Assembly (NCBI GenBank): GCA_005880395.1
Contig: VBHQ01000047.1
Location: 1 to 36,371, forward strand
Origin: Chloroflexota bacterium
Lineage (GTDB): Bacteria > Chloroflexota > Dormibacteria > CF-121
DNA length: 36,371 nucleotides
Direction: 5' to 3'
This document shows, piece after piece, positions 7,847 to 16,856 of this stretch. Made by a program: the position numbers and the translations under genes. Below the pieces are notes generated by a model. That model saw nothing but the letters and a program-made list of their open reading frames with translations. It was not told the DNA's origin and made no database searches. The stretch's first letter is position 1. Every line of letters starts with the position of its first letter.

Positions 7847-8452
7847 TTACAACCAGCCTTGTTCCTCCGCCACGCGCGCCGCTTCGGTTCGATTGCCCAC
7901 GTCAAGCTTTTGAATCGCCGCCGACAGATAATTGCGCACGGTTCCCTCCGACAGGAACAGCGACCGCGCGATCTCGGCGATGCTCGCGCCACCCTGCCCC
8001 GCCTTCAGCACGTCGCGTTCCCGGTCCGAGAGCGGGCTGCTCCCGGTGCTCAGCGCGGCCGCGGCCAGGCCCGGATCGACGACCCGCTCACCATGCATGG
8101 TCTTGCGGATCGCCAGCGCCAGCTCCTGGGCCGGCGCATCTTTGAGCATGAACCCGGAGGCACCGGCCTCCATGGCGCGGCGGAGAAAGCCAGGGCGGCC
8201 AAAGGTTGTCAGGATCAGTGTTTTGCAGGAAGGTAATTCCTTCCGAAGCTGGCTCGCGGTGGTAATCCCATCGCCGCCCGGCATCTCGATATCGAGCAGG
8301 GCGACGTCGGGTTTGCACTGGTTGGCGGGCTCGACCACGCGGTCGGCCCGGTCCACTTCCGCCACGATCTCGATGTCATCCTCCATCGCCAGCAGCGCTT
8401 TGAGCGCTCCCCGAACCATCGCCTGGTCCTCGGCGATCAATACCCGGATCAT
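7847..8452 (-). CDS. NarL/DesR-like response regulator
   Basis: MIRVLIAEDQAMVRGALKALL...VALLDIEMPGGDGI...LSDRERDVLKAGQGGASIAEIARSLFLSEGTVRNYLSAAIQKL; REC + LuxR HTH. Confidence 0.95.
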   Translation of the reverse strand: MIRVLIAEDQAMVRGALKALLAMEDDIEIVAEVDRADRVVEPANQCKPDVALLDIEMPGGDGITTASQLRKELPSCKTLILTTFGRPGFLRRAMEAGASGFMLKDAPAQELALAIRKTMHGERVVDPGLAAAALSTGSSPLSDRERDVLKAGQGGASIAEIARSLFLSEGTVRNYLSAAIQKLDVGNRTEAARVAEEQGWL

Positions 8453-9600
8453 GCGGTTTGCTTGGCGACAGCTCCCTCATCGGCTTGCGGTTGAGAACCT
8501 TGGCCAACCGGGATCAGCGGCAAGCTCACCCGCAGCCGAAAGCCCTCGTGCGGCAGCGGCGCCGCACTCATCGTTCCGCCCCGTTCGCGGATCCGCTCGG
8601 CGAGTCCCCGCAGGCCGCTCCCTGGCTCAGGCGTGCCGCCACGTCCGTCGTCAACCACAACGACCGTAGCCTCGCCGTCCTCCCGCGTGATGCGGATCGA
8701 GCAGCGCCGGGCGGCACTATGCCGCATGACATTAGTGGCCCCTTCGCGGACCGCCCAGGCCAGCACGGCCTCGACGGCAGGGAGGAAGGTGACCTCCTGC
8801 GCGTCGACGCGACATTCGATTCCGGCGACGGTGAGGGCCTCGCGTGCTCCAGCGAGCTCAGCAGCAAGCGTCGGTAGCCGATAACCGGAGACAGCGTCGC
8901 GGACTTCATGCAGGGCATCGCGTGCCACTTTTTCAATGTCCCGCACCTCGTGTTCGGCCAGGCCAGGCGACCGCTTGAGCAGGCGGCCGGCCAGCTCGCT
9001 TTTGAGCGCGATAACCGAAAGGCTGTGGCCCAGCAGGTCATGAAGGTCGCGCGCGAAGCGCAGCCGCTCCTCGCCCACAGCCAGGCGAGCAATCTGCTCG
9101 CGGGCCAGGGAAAGCTGCTGGTTGGCCTCGATCAGGAGCCGTCCGGCGACGGCGGCGGCGCCGACGAGGGCGTCATTGAGCACGTCACCACTCGCCTGCA
9201 GCAACCCGGTGCCGCGAACGACATCAAGGACGCCGCTGAGCGCCGCCGCGGCAAGGGCGAGCGGGAGGGCGAGGCGCCAGGGAAACGCGGCCCCGATCAA
9301 CAGGACCGCGTACACAAACAAGCTTCCGTACTGAGGAGGCGTCATGAGCGTGAAGCCGGCAATCAACAGCGAACCGAGGGCGACGGCCACCCACCGGAAG
9401 CGCCCGTCGGGTCCGCCGGCAATGCGGGTCCAGAACCAGGCCCAGATGAGTCCGCTTCCGAGCAGGAGCGTCAACGCGATCACCCGGTCCATCGCCGCGA
9501 AAGGCTTGGTGAGGATGGTGGCGATCGGGAGCGCGTAAAACAAGAGAAAGGCCACCATGAAGAGGCGGCCTAACTTGATCGTTCGCTGGTTGAGGGTCAT
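8449..9600 (-). CDS. Sensor histidine kinase (HisKA_3 / DesK-like)
   Basis: N-terminal TM helices; ERLRFARDLHDLLGHSLSVIALKSELAGRLL; HATPase DDGRGGTPEPGSGLRGLAERIRERGG. Confidence 0.95.
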   Translation of the reverse strand: MTLNQRTIKLGRLFMVAFLLFYALPIATILTKPFAAMDRVIALTLLLGSGLIWAWFWTRIAGGPDGRFRWVAVALGSLLIAGFTLMTPPQYGSLFVYAVLLIGAAFPWRLALPLALAAAALSGVLDVVRGTGLLQASGDVLNDALVGAAAVAGRLLIEANQQLSLAREQIARLAVGEERLRFARDLHDLLGHSLSVIALKSELAGRLLKRSPGLAEHEVRDIEKVARDALHEVRDAVSGYRLPTLAAELAGAREALTVAGIECRVDAQEVTFLPAVEAVLAWAVREGATNVMRHSAARRCSIRITREDGEATVVVVDDGRGGTPEPGSGLRGLAERIRERGGTMSAAPLPHEGFRLRVSLPLIPVGQGSQPQADEGAVAKQTA

Positions 9601-9612
9601 CGGGCCTTTAGC

Positions 9613-10344
9613 CTAGGCGATCGCTCCCTGCAGGTCGGCCCCGCTCAGGAATTTCTGTTCGGGCGTGGCCCGCACGTCGGAGACGACCTTTCCATCTTTG
9701 AGCCGGATTACTCGATCCGTCTGGGCAGCGACGTCGGTGTCGTGGGTGACGAGGATGAAGGTCACGCCATGCTCGCGATTCATCCGTCGCATCAGGCCGA
9801 CGATCTGCTGGCTGGTCTCGCTGTCGACCTCTCCGGTCGGCTCGTCGCCGAGCACCAGCGATGGCTTGTTGATCAGGGAGCGCGCGATCGCGACCCGCTG
9901 CTTTTCGCCTCCCGACATCTGATCAGGGCGGTGATGGATGCGGTCGATCAACCCGACTTCATCCAGCAGCGCGGCAGCGCGCGCCTTGCCATCCTTGCCG
10001 TGCTTGCTGTAGCGCAAGGGCAGCATCACGTTCTGGATAGCGTCGAGTCCGGGCAAAAGGTTGAAGTCCTGGAAGACGAATCCGAGCTTCCGCGCTCGCA
10101 ATTCTGCTCGAGCCCCGTCGCGAAGCTTTCCTGTATCGACGCCGTCGATCATGACCTGGCCGCTGGTCGGCCGCAGCAACAGGCCAAGCAGGTCGAGTGT
10201 GGTCGTCTTGCCGCTGCCCGACCGGCCAACAATCGAGATGAACTCTCCGGCATCAACGGTAAGGGTGATCCCGTCAACGGCCCTGACAATCGTATGCGCT
10301 TGCTTGTAGTGCTTGGTCAACTCATGAAGTTCGATGCTTGCCAT
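9613..10344 (-). CDS. ABC transporter ATP-binding protein (MacB/LolD-like)
   Basis: MASIELHELTKHYKQAHTIVRAVDGITLTVDAGEFISIVGRSGSGKTTTLDLLG...QMSGGEKQRVAIARSLINKPSLVLGDEPTGEVDS. Confidence 0.96.
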   Translation of the reverse strand: MASIELHELTKHYKQAHTIVRAVDGITLTVDAGEFISIVGRSGSGKTTTLDLLGLLLRPTSGQVMIDGVDTGKLRDGARAELRARKLGFVFQDFNLLPGLDAIQNVMLPLRYSKHGKDGKARAAALLDEVGLIDRIHHRPDQMSGGEKQRVAIARSLINKPSLVLGDEPTGEVDSETSQQIVGLMRRMNREHGVTFILVTHDTDVAAQTDRVIRLKDGKVVSDVRATPEQKFLSGADLQGAIA

Positions 10345-10354
10345 GTGACTCCTC

Positions 10355-11554
10355 CTACGCCGCCCGCAGCGCGCGCACCGGATCCATCCGGGCAGCACGC
10401 AGGGCGGGGATGATGCCGGCGACGGCGCCGAGCCCGACCGAGAACAGGATGGCGATGATGACGAGCCGCCAGCTGAGCAGGAAGAGCGTGAGGTTCGCCG
10501 AGGCGGTCGCCGCGTTGATCAGGCTGGTCAGGCCCCAGCCAAGCAGCAGGCCGATCGTGCCGCCAATCGCACCGATCAGGACCGCTTCCAGCACGTACTC
10601 GCGAAGGATATGACGGGTCCGCGCGCCAACCGCTTTCTTGAGGCCGATCTCACGCACCCGCTCGGTGACGGCCATCAGCATGGTGTTGATCACGGACAGG
10701 CCGCCGACGATGAGGGCAATCAGCGCGGCGCCGGTGGTGATTGCCGTAAAGAGCGCGCCCCCGGAGTTGAAGCTTGCCACCAGGGTGCTCGGCTTGGTCG
10801 CCTTGACGCCTGGAACCTCGGCATTGATCTTGTCGGCGAGCTTATCGAGATCGACGCCGGGCTTGCCGTAGACCGTTGCGCCGTTGACGAGCTTCGTCGT
10901 ATCGATGCCGCTTCGGATGCTGGCCGGCAGAGTCTCCTTGAGGAGCGTCTGGCTATCGGCAAGGCTGACGTACGCCCCGGTATCGGGCGCCGTCTGCGTC
11001 TTGGCCAGGATCCCGACCACGGTGAAGCGATGGTTGACGAAGTCAGGCGGCGCGTCTTTCGCCTTGATGGGGAGGTCGATGCTCTGCCCAACCTGCTTCT
11101 TGAACTCGGTGGCGAAGTCTGAGCCCAAAACCACTTCGCCGTTGCTGTTCACGTCGCGTCCCTGCGCAAGCTGGAGCTTGAACGCGCTGTAGTCGTTGGC
11201 GCGCGGATCGTAGTTCGAGATGTAGTCGGGGATCCCAAATGAGACGGTGTTCGTGCTGCCCGGCTTGGCGCCGACGCTCACATCGGGAAATGCCGCCGCG
11301 ACACCGTCGACCTGTTGCAGGGCCGCAACCCGGTCGAGCGTAAGCAGACCGCCGCCGAAGCCGCCGACCGCGCCGCTGGAGCTGTCCGCGACCTGGACGT
11401 TTGAGCCAAAGTAGGTTGCGCCTCCTGCCAGCAGAGCATTGAACTTCTCGGCCATGGCGCCCATGGTGACGAGCGCCAGAACGCCGATCACGATGCCGCT
11501 GATGGTCAGGATGTTGCGCAATTTGCGTCGCGTCAGGTTTCGAATGATTTCCAT
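10355..11554 (-). CDS. ABC transporter permease (MacB/FtsX family)
   Basis: MEIIRNLTRRKLRNILTISGIVIGVLALVTMGAMAEKFN...VINTMLMAVTERVREIGLKKAVGARTRHILREYVLEAVLIG. Confidence 0.93.
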   Translation of the reverse strand: MEIIRNLTRRKLRNILTISGIVIGVLALVTMGAMAEKFNALLAGGATYFGSNVQVADSSSGAVGGFGGGLLTLDRVAALQQVDGVAAAFPDVSVGAKPGSTNTVSFGIPDYISNYDPRANDYSAFKLQLAQGRDVNSNGEVVLGSDFATEFKKQVGQSIDLPIKAKDAPPDFVNHRFTVVGILAKTQTAPDTGAYVSLADSQTLLKETLPASIRSGIDTTKLVNGATVYGKPGVDLDKLADKINAEVPGVKATKPSTLVASFNSGGALFTAITTGAALIALIVGGLSVINTMLMAVTERVREIGLKKAVGARTRHILREYVLEAVLIGAIGGTIGLLLGWGLTSLINAATASANLTLFLLSWRLVIIAILFSVGLGAVAGIIPALRAARMDPVRALRAA

Positions 11555-11740
11555 CTCGTCTCCTCTTCGTTCGGTCGTCTTGCGATTTGTTAGCGGATCG
11601 AGTCTGGTCCGTGGATGCCGCGGTTTGATGCCGAATCCGGCGCGGATTGCCATCCATGACGGTATCGGCGGACCGGGCGCTCAGCCAGTCGCAGCGGTCA
11701 CGACTTCCCTATGACACCCGTCATGCGGCAGGATAAAGAC

Positions 11741-11965
11741 ATGGAACCAAACAGCGAGCAGATCCGAGAACGTCGGGAACCGGCGGATCCCAACCGGGAA
11801 GCCGGACAGAGCGAAGAGGATCCCACGGTGCGAACCGGCGAAGAGCCGGCGACCGGCCAGTCGGCGCCGCCCAGTGAAAATCCCAAGGTTCCTCCGGCGA
11901 GCGAGGCCTGGGTACAGGGGCAGCCCACCTCGGACGCCGACTACGGTCCCCCCTCAGAGTCCTGA
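11741..11965 (+). CDS. Small disordered hypothetical protein
   Basis: MEPNSEQIRERREPADPNREAGQSEEDPTVRTGEEPATGQSAPPSENPKVPPASEAWVQGQPTSDADYGPPSES; coding-like but low complexity. Confidence 0.4.
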   Translation: MEPNSEQIRERREPADPNREAGQSEEDPTVRTGEEPATGQSAPPSENPKVPPASEAWVQGQPTSDADYGPPSES

Positions 11966-11967
11966 GC

Positions 11968-11996
11968 TTGACGCCGCGATAAAAAATCTCTATAGC
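11968..11996 (+). promoter_or_regulatory. Sigma70-like promoter of LysR gene (leaderless)
   Basis: TTGACG (11968-11973), 17-nt spacer, TATAGC (11991-11996), then 7 nt to the GTG start at 12004. Confidence 0.65.
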
Positions 11997-12003
11997 TAAA
12001 GCC

Positions 12004-12906
12004 GTGCTGCTCGGACAGATCGAGGGGTTCCTCGAAGTTGCCAGGCGCGGCAACGTGAGCCGGGCGGCGGAAGCCATGTTCGTGACGCAGCCAACGCTGA
12101 CCGCGCGCCTGCATGCGCTCGAGCGCGAGCTCGGCGAGCCCCTCTTCGCGCGAACTCGTCGGGGGATGCGCCTGACCGACGCCGGCCGTGCCTTCCTGCC
12201 CTACGCCGAGCGGGCCATCCGGGCGGTTCGCGACGGTCGCCAGGCGCTGACCGACGCACGCTCGGCTTCAGCCGGCCGGTTGGTCCTCGGCGCGGCGCCC
12301 GCGGTGAGCACCTACGTGCTCCCGGCGCTGCTGCAGCGTTTCGCCGCCGCCTACCCGCGGGTTGAGGTCGCCGTCCGCACCGGTCATTCGGAGGACGTGC
12401 TCCAGATGCTCCTCCGAGAAGAAGTCCAGCTGGCGATGGTCCGTACGCTCCGTCACCCGGACATCGAATCGATTCCCCTTTACGAGGAGGCGCTGGTCCT
12501 GGTTGTCCCTCGGGATCACCCGTTCGCGAAGCGCTCGAGGGTGGGGATCGCCGACGTCGCGACGGAGCGGTTGATCTTTTTCGATCGGACCTCGAGCTAC
12601 TACGAGCTGACCCAGTCGTTCTTCTTGAGTCTGGGGGTCACGCCACGCGAGGTGATGGAGCTCGACAACATTGAATCGACCAAGAAGATGGTCGAGCGAA
12701 AACTGGGCATCGCACTGCTCCCTCGGAGCGCGGTGGCCGGCGAGCTGAGCGGCAAAACGCTGGTCGAGGTTACGGTCACCGACGCGCCGGCCGTGACCCA
12801 AAAGATTGTGCTGATCAGGCGGCGCGACCAGGGCCGGCCATCGGGGACGGTCGCCGCTTTCCTGAACCTGGTCCGCGAATCGGACCCGACCGCGCTGGCG
12901 TCCTAG
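12004..12906 (+). CDS. LysR-family transcriptional regulator
   Basis: IEGFLEVARRGNVSRAAEAMFVTQPTLTARLHALERELGEPLFARTRRGMRLTDAGRAFL plus a LysR substrate-binding domain. Confidence 0.95.
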   Translation: MLLGQIEGFLEVARRGNVSRAAEAMFVTQPTLTARLHALERELGEPLFARTRRGMRLTDAGRAFLPYAERAIRAVRDGRQALTDARSASAGRLVLGAAPAVSTYVLPALLQRFAAAYPRVEVAVRTGHSEDVLQMLLREEVQLAMVRTLRHPDIESIPLYEEALVLVVPRDHPFAKRSRVGIADVATERLIFFDRTSSYYELTQSFFLSLGVTPREVMELDNIESTKKMVERKLGIALLPRSAVAGELSGKTLVEVTVTDAPAVTQKIVLIRRRDQGRPSGTVAAFLNLVRESDPTALAS

Positions 12907-14075
12907 ACGACGCGGTCTTCCGGCAGCTCCTCGACGAACTCCTTCCCCAGCCGGGCGGCGTCGTATGCCTTGCCGAGCAGGTGGTGGTACGGCACTCCAG
13001 AAAAGAAGTGATGGCTCTTTGTCGGGACGTCCTGCCCCTGCTCGAACTCCTTGCGCTGCAGGGCGATGTAGCCGTCCTGCTGCTGCTTCGACATCGCCTG
13101 CAGGAGCTCGCTCAGCCCAAAGCCCTCGGCGTGCTGCGCCCCCAGCGTGATGAAGATGAACTTCATCCCCATCTCGCCAAGCTCGGCAAACGTCAGCGGA
13201 TTGGGATCTTTGAACCACTTGAACGAGGACGACCAGTTGAAGGCGAAGCGGGCGTCGGGAAAGCGCTTGCGGATCGCCCCGGTGAAGGTTTCGACCGGAC
13301 CGCGTTCCGAGGTGGGGAACTCGCACCAGAGCAGGTCAGGGATGCCGGTGTCCAGGTAGCGCAGGCCGCGATCGATGGCCAGGTCCATCTTGCGCAGCGG
13401 CTCCGGGGCGTCGACGGCGCTCAGCCCGTCGGTGCGGGCGATGACGACGAAATCGCGATTGCCCAGATCATCGGCAACCGCGCGCGCCATGCGCAGCTTG
13501 CCCACCATCTCGCTCACCGGGATCAGCGCCTTGCCCCCGATGTGCCCGCAGCGTTTGGGCAGGACCTGGTCTTCGATGTGGGTTGCCGCCACGCCGGCGT
13601 TGACGTAGAGCTCGGTCGTCCGCTGGACATTGAAGATGTTGCCGTACCCACCGTCCATGTCGACAACCACCGGCGGGATGTCCAGGTGCTTGGGTTGGAC
13701 GCCCTTTTCCGGATCTCCCACCGCCATCGTCAACTGGAACTTGCGCAACGCGCTCACGGTGCGACGGGCGGCATCGGCGATCTCGACATTCGAATAGAGG
13801 TCCATGTCGGTCGTGCCCAGGTGGCCGATGGCAAAGGAATAGCCGCTGAAGTAGACCGCCTTGAAGCCGTAGTACATGACGAGCTCGGCGCCCATCGGGT
13901 CGTATACGCCCGGCCCGAACAGGAATGGCTCGGTGTCAAGTAGGGCCCGCATGCGCGTGCTCGGATTCACGTAGCGAGACGCCGGGACCTTGAACCCTTC
14001 CGGCAGCAGCGGGCTGGCCACCAACTGGCGCGAACCATCACTCGCCCCTTGGGGGAGGGTCGGGGTGAGGGCCAC
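12903..14075 (-). CDS. aceA-like: Isocitrate lyase family protein (start uncertain)
   Basis: VVVDMDGGYGNIFNVQRTTELYVNAGVAATHIEDQVLPKRCGHIGGKALIPVSEMVGKLRMA; KRCGH resembles the ICL KKCGH signature. N-terminal MALTPTLPQGAS is encoded by repeat copy D. Confidence 0.85.
   Translation of the reverse strand: MALTPTLPQGASDGSRQLVASPLLPEGFKVPASRYVNPSTRMRALLDTEPFLFGPGVYDPMGAELVMYYGFKAVYFSGYSFAIGHLGTTDMDLYSNVEIADAARRTVSALRKFQLTMAVGDPEKGVQPKHLDIPPVVVDMDGGYGNIFNVQRTTELYVNAGVAATHIEDQVLPKRCGHIGGKALIPVSEMVGKLRMARAVADDLGNRDFVVIARTDGLSAVDAPEPLRKMDLAIDRGLRYLDTGIPDLLWCEFPTSERGPVETFTGAIRKRFPDARFAFNWSSSFKWFKDPNPLTFAELGEMGMKFIFITLGAQHAEGFGLSELLQAMSKQQQDGYIALQRKEFEQGQDVPTKSHHFFSGVPYHHLLGKAYDAARLGKEFVEELPEDRVV
14041..14075 (+). 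repeat. Dispersed G4 repeat, copy D (5' end of isocitrate lyase ORF)
   Basis: ctcgccccttgggggagggtcggggtgagggccac; left arm truncated. Confidence 0.65.
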
Positions 14076-14272
14076 CTTACTCGTTGCCGTGGTCGCGCTC
14101 GCAATCGTCGGGACAGGCGCACTCTACGGTCTCGGCGCGGCAGCCCCGGACGTCGTCACCGTCGCTCGTCGGTAACCGGAACCCTTCCATGCTAATCATG
14201 GAAGCCAAACTATCAGCTAAGCCGTCATCGAGTCCAATCGTTTGTGGCGATGGGCCTGATAGGCGATGCCTA

Positions 14273-14494
14273 TTACTTGAAGCTGGCAGCCATCTCGACG
14301 GCGAGGGCGGCGCTAGCGACCACGAGGATGGTGCCCACCACCCTCGCGTCGTTGCTGGCGGCAACCGCCCAGGCGCGAATCGCACCCGCCCCACGCTTCA
14401 GTCGCTCTCGCAGCGTGGACTCCGAGTGGAGTCGCACCGGCAACTGGAATCTGGTTGACCCAGGCAGCCGACGATGGCCGGAAAACAATCCCAT
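14273..14494 (-). CDS. Small single-TM hypothetical protein
   Basis: 73 aa with SD (AAGGAGGGAAGCTGAATG) and C-terminal hydrophobic VVGTILVVASAALAVEMAASF. Confidence 0.4.
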   Translation of the reverse strand: MGLFSGHRRLPGSTRFQLPVRLHSESTLRERLKRGAGAIRAWAVAASNDARVVGTILVVASAALAVEMAASFK

Positions 14495-14580
14495 TCAGCT
14501 TCCCTCCTTCCCCCTCCGCGAACGGGTCTCCTGCGGGCCACGCTAACAGATGACGGAGGGTGCTCGTCAAGTCCGCCAGC

Positions 14581-15150
14581 TCAGGGAAGCGGCTGGTTCC
14601 AGCGCCAGATGACGGCGTTTTCATGCTCGTAACCGAGCACGCTGAGTCCTGCTGTCTCGAGTGCGTAATAGCGTCCGGTTTCCGGCATCTCCCCCAGCCA
14701 GCGGGCGGTCAACACGCGGAGGACATGACCATGGGAGAAGAGCAGGACGTCGCCGCTCACCCTGCGGACTCCGGTGATCAACCGGTCAACGCGCCTGGCG
14801 ACATCGGCGGCGGTTTCTCCACCCGGGCCGCCGTCGGTCCACAGCGACCAGCGCGGCTGTTCGGTGGCGATCTCCGCCGAGGTCTTGCCCTCGTACCTGC
14901 CGTAATCCCATTCGGCCAGATCCGGGCGAAGCTGGACGACATCGCCGTAGCCGGCGAGCCGGCACGTATCCAGCGCCCGCTGGAGTGGGCTGCTGAGTAC
15001 GAGCGCAAACTGCCAGCGCGCCAGCTCCGACCCGAGCCGGAGCGCCTGCTCCCGGCCAACCTGCGTCAGCGGGATATCGGTGGTCCCCGTGTGCCGCCCG
15101 TCCTTGCTCCACTCGGTCTCGCCGTGGCGAACCAGCACAACGTGCGGCAA
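14581..15150 (-). CDS. Histidine phosphatase family protein (phosphoglycerate mutase-like)
   Basis: MPHVVLVRHGETEWSKDGRHTGTTDIPLT...EWDYGRYEGKT...VLLFSHGHVLRVL; RHG motif. Confidence 0.95.
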   Translation of the reverse strand: MPHVVLVRHGETEWSKDGRHTGTTDIPLTQVGREQALRLGSELARWQFALVLSSPLQRALDTCRLAGYGDVVQLRPDLAEWDYGRYEGKTSAEIATEQPRWSLWTDGGPGGETAADVARRVDRLITGVRRVSGDVLLFSHGHVLRVLTARWLGEMPETGRYYALETAGLSVLGYEHENAVIWRWNQPLP

Positions 15151-15156
15151 TCAGGA

Positions 15157-15962
15157 CTATTCCGTGTGCAAGTCGAGGTGCGAAACGCCGCCACTGACCC
15201 GAATGTCGAACCGGTCGGTCGCGCCGTTGTAGCCGCTGCTCTGCTTGCTGAAATCGCCGATTCCTCCCGAGCTCTGGCCGTTGATCGTCGCGCTGCTGAC
15301 GCCGCCCGTCAACCCAACGCTCCACGGCGAGCCGTTCGGGATTCGCAGCGAGACGTTGCTCGCGCCGCCGCTGATGTTGACGGCGAGCGTGCCTTTCGGC
15401 TTGCCCAGGTTCCCGTCGACCGAGCTGGCGCCGCCGTTGATCTGGAGGTTGGTCAGCTGCAGGGCTCGGAGATCCATCTGCAGGCCGGAGGCGCCACCGC
15501 TGATACGGATCGTCCAGGGAATCGCTGTCGACAGCGTCACCGTGAGCTTGCGGTTGCTCGAGCCGAATAGATGCAAACCGCCGAAGTTGGAGCTCTCGTG
15601 GCCTGGATGTTGACGGAAGCGGCGCTGTAGTTCAACTCCAGGATTCCGGCGCTGAGCCCGCCAATCCGTTCCGAAGAGCTGGCGTGCTGCGTGCCGAACG
15701 CCGTCGAGGGCGCGAGCGCGGCGTAAATCACCGCCGCGATCAGGATCAGAGCGGTCACGGCCAGGCCGATGACGGTCGCCTGTTGCCGCGGCATGGTGTA
15801 GTTCAAGATCAGCTGAAGGCCGACGATCACCAGGAGCAGTGGCCAGAGGTCCGCGAGCCGCTGCAGGGCCTGTGAGGAAAGGACGCCAACGTTAGCCAGC
15901 AGGACGAGCACACCGATGGCGATCAGCACCAGCGGAAAGAAGAGGCCGCGGCTCCGGATCAT
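15157..15962 (-). pseudogene. LiaF/DUF5668-type membrane protein with toastrack-like C-terminus, disrupted near 15585-15605
   Basis: N-part MIRSRGLFFPLVLIAIGVLVLLANVGV...ELNYSAASVNIQA and C-part HLFGSSNRKLTVTLSTAIPWTIRISGGASGLQMDLRALQLTNLQINGGAS are in different frames. Confidence 0.75.
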
Positions 15963-15966
15963 GGTG

Positions 15967-16488
15967 CTACCGGCGGCGAACGAGAAAAAGCAGGCCGACC
16001 GCGATCAGGACCACCGGCCAGAAGAGGTCCCAGCGGACGGCGTTGAACACCCCGAGGTTGTCGAGCAGAAAATAGGCGCCGAGGACGATCAAGATCATGC
16101 CGATCCAGATTCCCTGCTGCGCGCCCCGGCCCGACGTCGCGACTGCCTGAGGCGATGGTGGGGGCGGCGGCACCGGCGTCGCCGCCGGGCTTCCCGGGTT
16201 GAAACCGGTCCGAAAGTCCTCCCGAATTTCGTCGCCCATAGTTCGAAGCCGCTGGCTGAGCGACCGGCTGCCCGCGGCGAACGCTCCGGCGGGCGGCTCC
16301 ATCAGCAGCCAGAGGATCGGGTAGAGAACGATGCCGATGCCATGTGCGAGCGCGAGGACGACGAACACGATGCGCACGAGGAGAGGGTCGACGCCGAAAT
16401 AATGGCCGAGGCCGGAGCACACTCCGCCGAGCACGCGATCGGGGCCCCGCCGTAAGACGCGCCCCGCCGTCTCACTCACGCCCGGCAT
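15967..16488 (-). CDS. PspC-domain plus DUF5668 membrane protein
   Basis: RVLRRGPDRVLGGVCSGLGHYFGVDPLLVRIVFVVLAL...GIWIGMILIVLGAYFLLDNLGVFNAVRWDLFWPVVLIAVGLLFLVRRR. Confidence 0.9.
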   Translation of the reverse strand: MPGVSETAGRVLRRGPDRVLGGVCSGLGHYFGVDPLLVRIVFVVLALAHGIGIVLYPILWLLMEPPAGAFAAGSRSLSQRLRTMGDEIREDFRTGFNPGSPAATPVPPPPPSPQAVATSGRGAQQGIWIGMILIVLGAYFLLDNLGVFNAVRWDLFWPVVLIAVGLLFLVRRR

Positions 16489-16547
16489 TATCGCAGGTGA
16501 TTTCGTCGTTTCCGTGTCGGGGGCGTCGTCGAAATCGCACAAAAAAA

Positions 16548-16566
16548 GGGCGCGCCGGGCGCGCCC
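16548..16566 (-). terminator. Rho-independent terminator
   Basis: Minus strand GGGCGCGC CCG GCGCGCCC followed by TTTTTTT. Confidence 0.9.
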
Positions 16567-16585
16567 CCGCTTTGCCTGCCTCTTG

Positions 16586-16741
16586 CTAGACCGCTCGGCG
16601 ACCGACCAGCAAGTTGTAGATGATGCCGATGATCGCCAGTATCAGCAATAAGTGGATCAGCCCTCCGGCAACGTGCAGGGCGAATCCAAGCAGCCAGAGG
16701 ACGAAGAGTACGACGACGATCGTCCAGATCAAACTAACCAT
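16586..16741 (-). CDS. lmo0937-family small membrane protein (51 aa, absent from the ORF track)
   Basis: MVSLIWTIVVVLFVLWLLGFALHVAGGLIHLLLILAIIGIIYNLLVGRRAV*, SD GGAGGT. Confidence 0.9.
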   Translation of the reverse strand: MVSLIWTIVVVLFVLWLLGFALHVAGGLIHLLLILAIIGIIYNLLVGRRAV

Positions 16742-16788
16742 GAGAACCTCCCGCGCAGAATATCGTGCTACTTGATAGCATGACTGTA

Positions 16789-16817
16789 ATTTTAGTGGAA
16801 TGCTGGTTTGTTGTCAA
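16789..16817 (-). promoter_or_regulatory. Near-consensus sigma70 promoter of lmo0937-like gene
   Basis: Minus strand TTGACA (16812-16817), 17-nt spacer, TAAAAT (16789-16794); inverted repeat TGCTA-tcaag-TAGCA (16766-16780) just downstream. Confidence 0.75.
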
Positions 16818-16856
16818 CTGAGCTTGGAGAGCCGGCTCAGCCGCGGTCGTGGAGGG

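Noticed and set aside
14495-14525. cttccccctccgcgaacgggtctcctgcggg as another copy of the dispersed repeat
   Set aside because: C-rich half is similar but the G-tract arm is absent; too degenerate to assign, and it overlaps a plausible SD of a small minus ORF.
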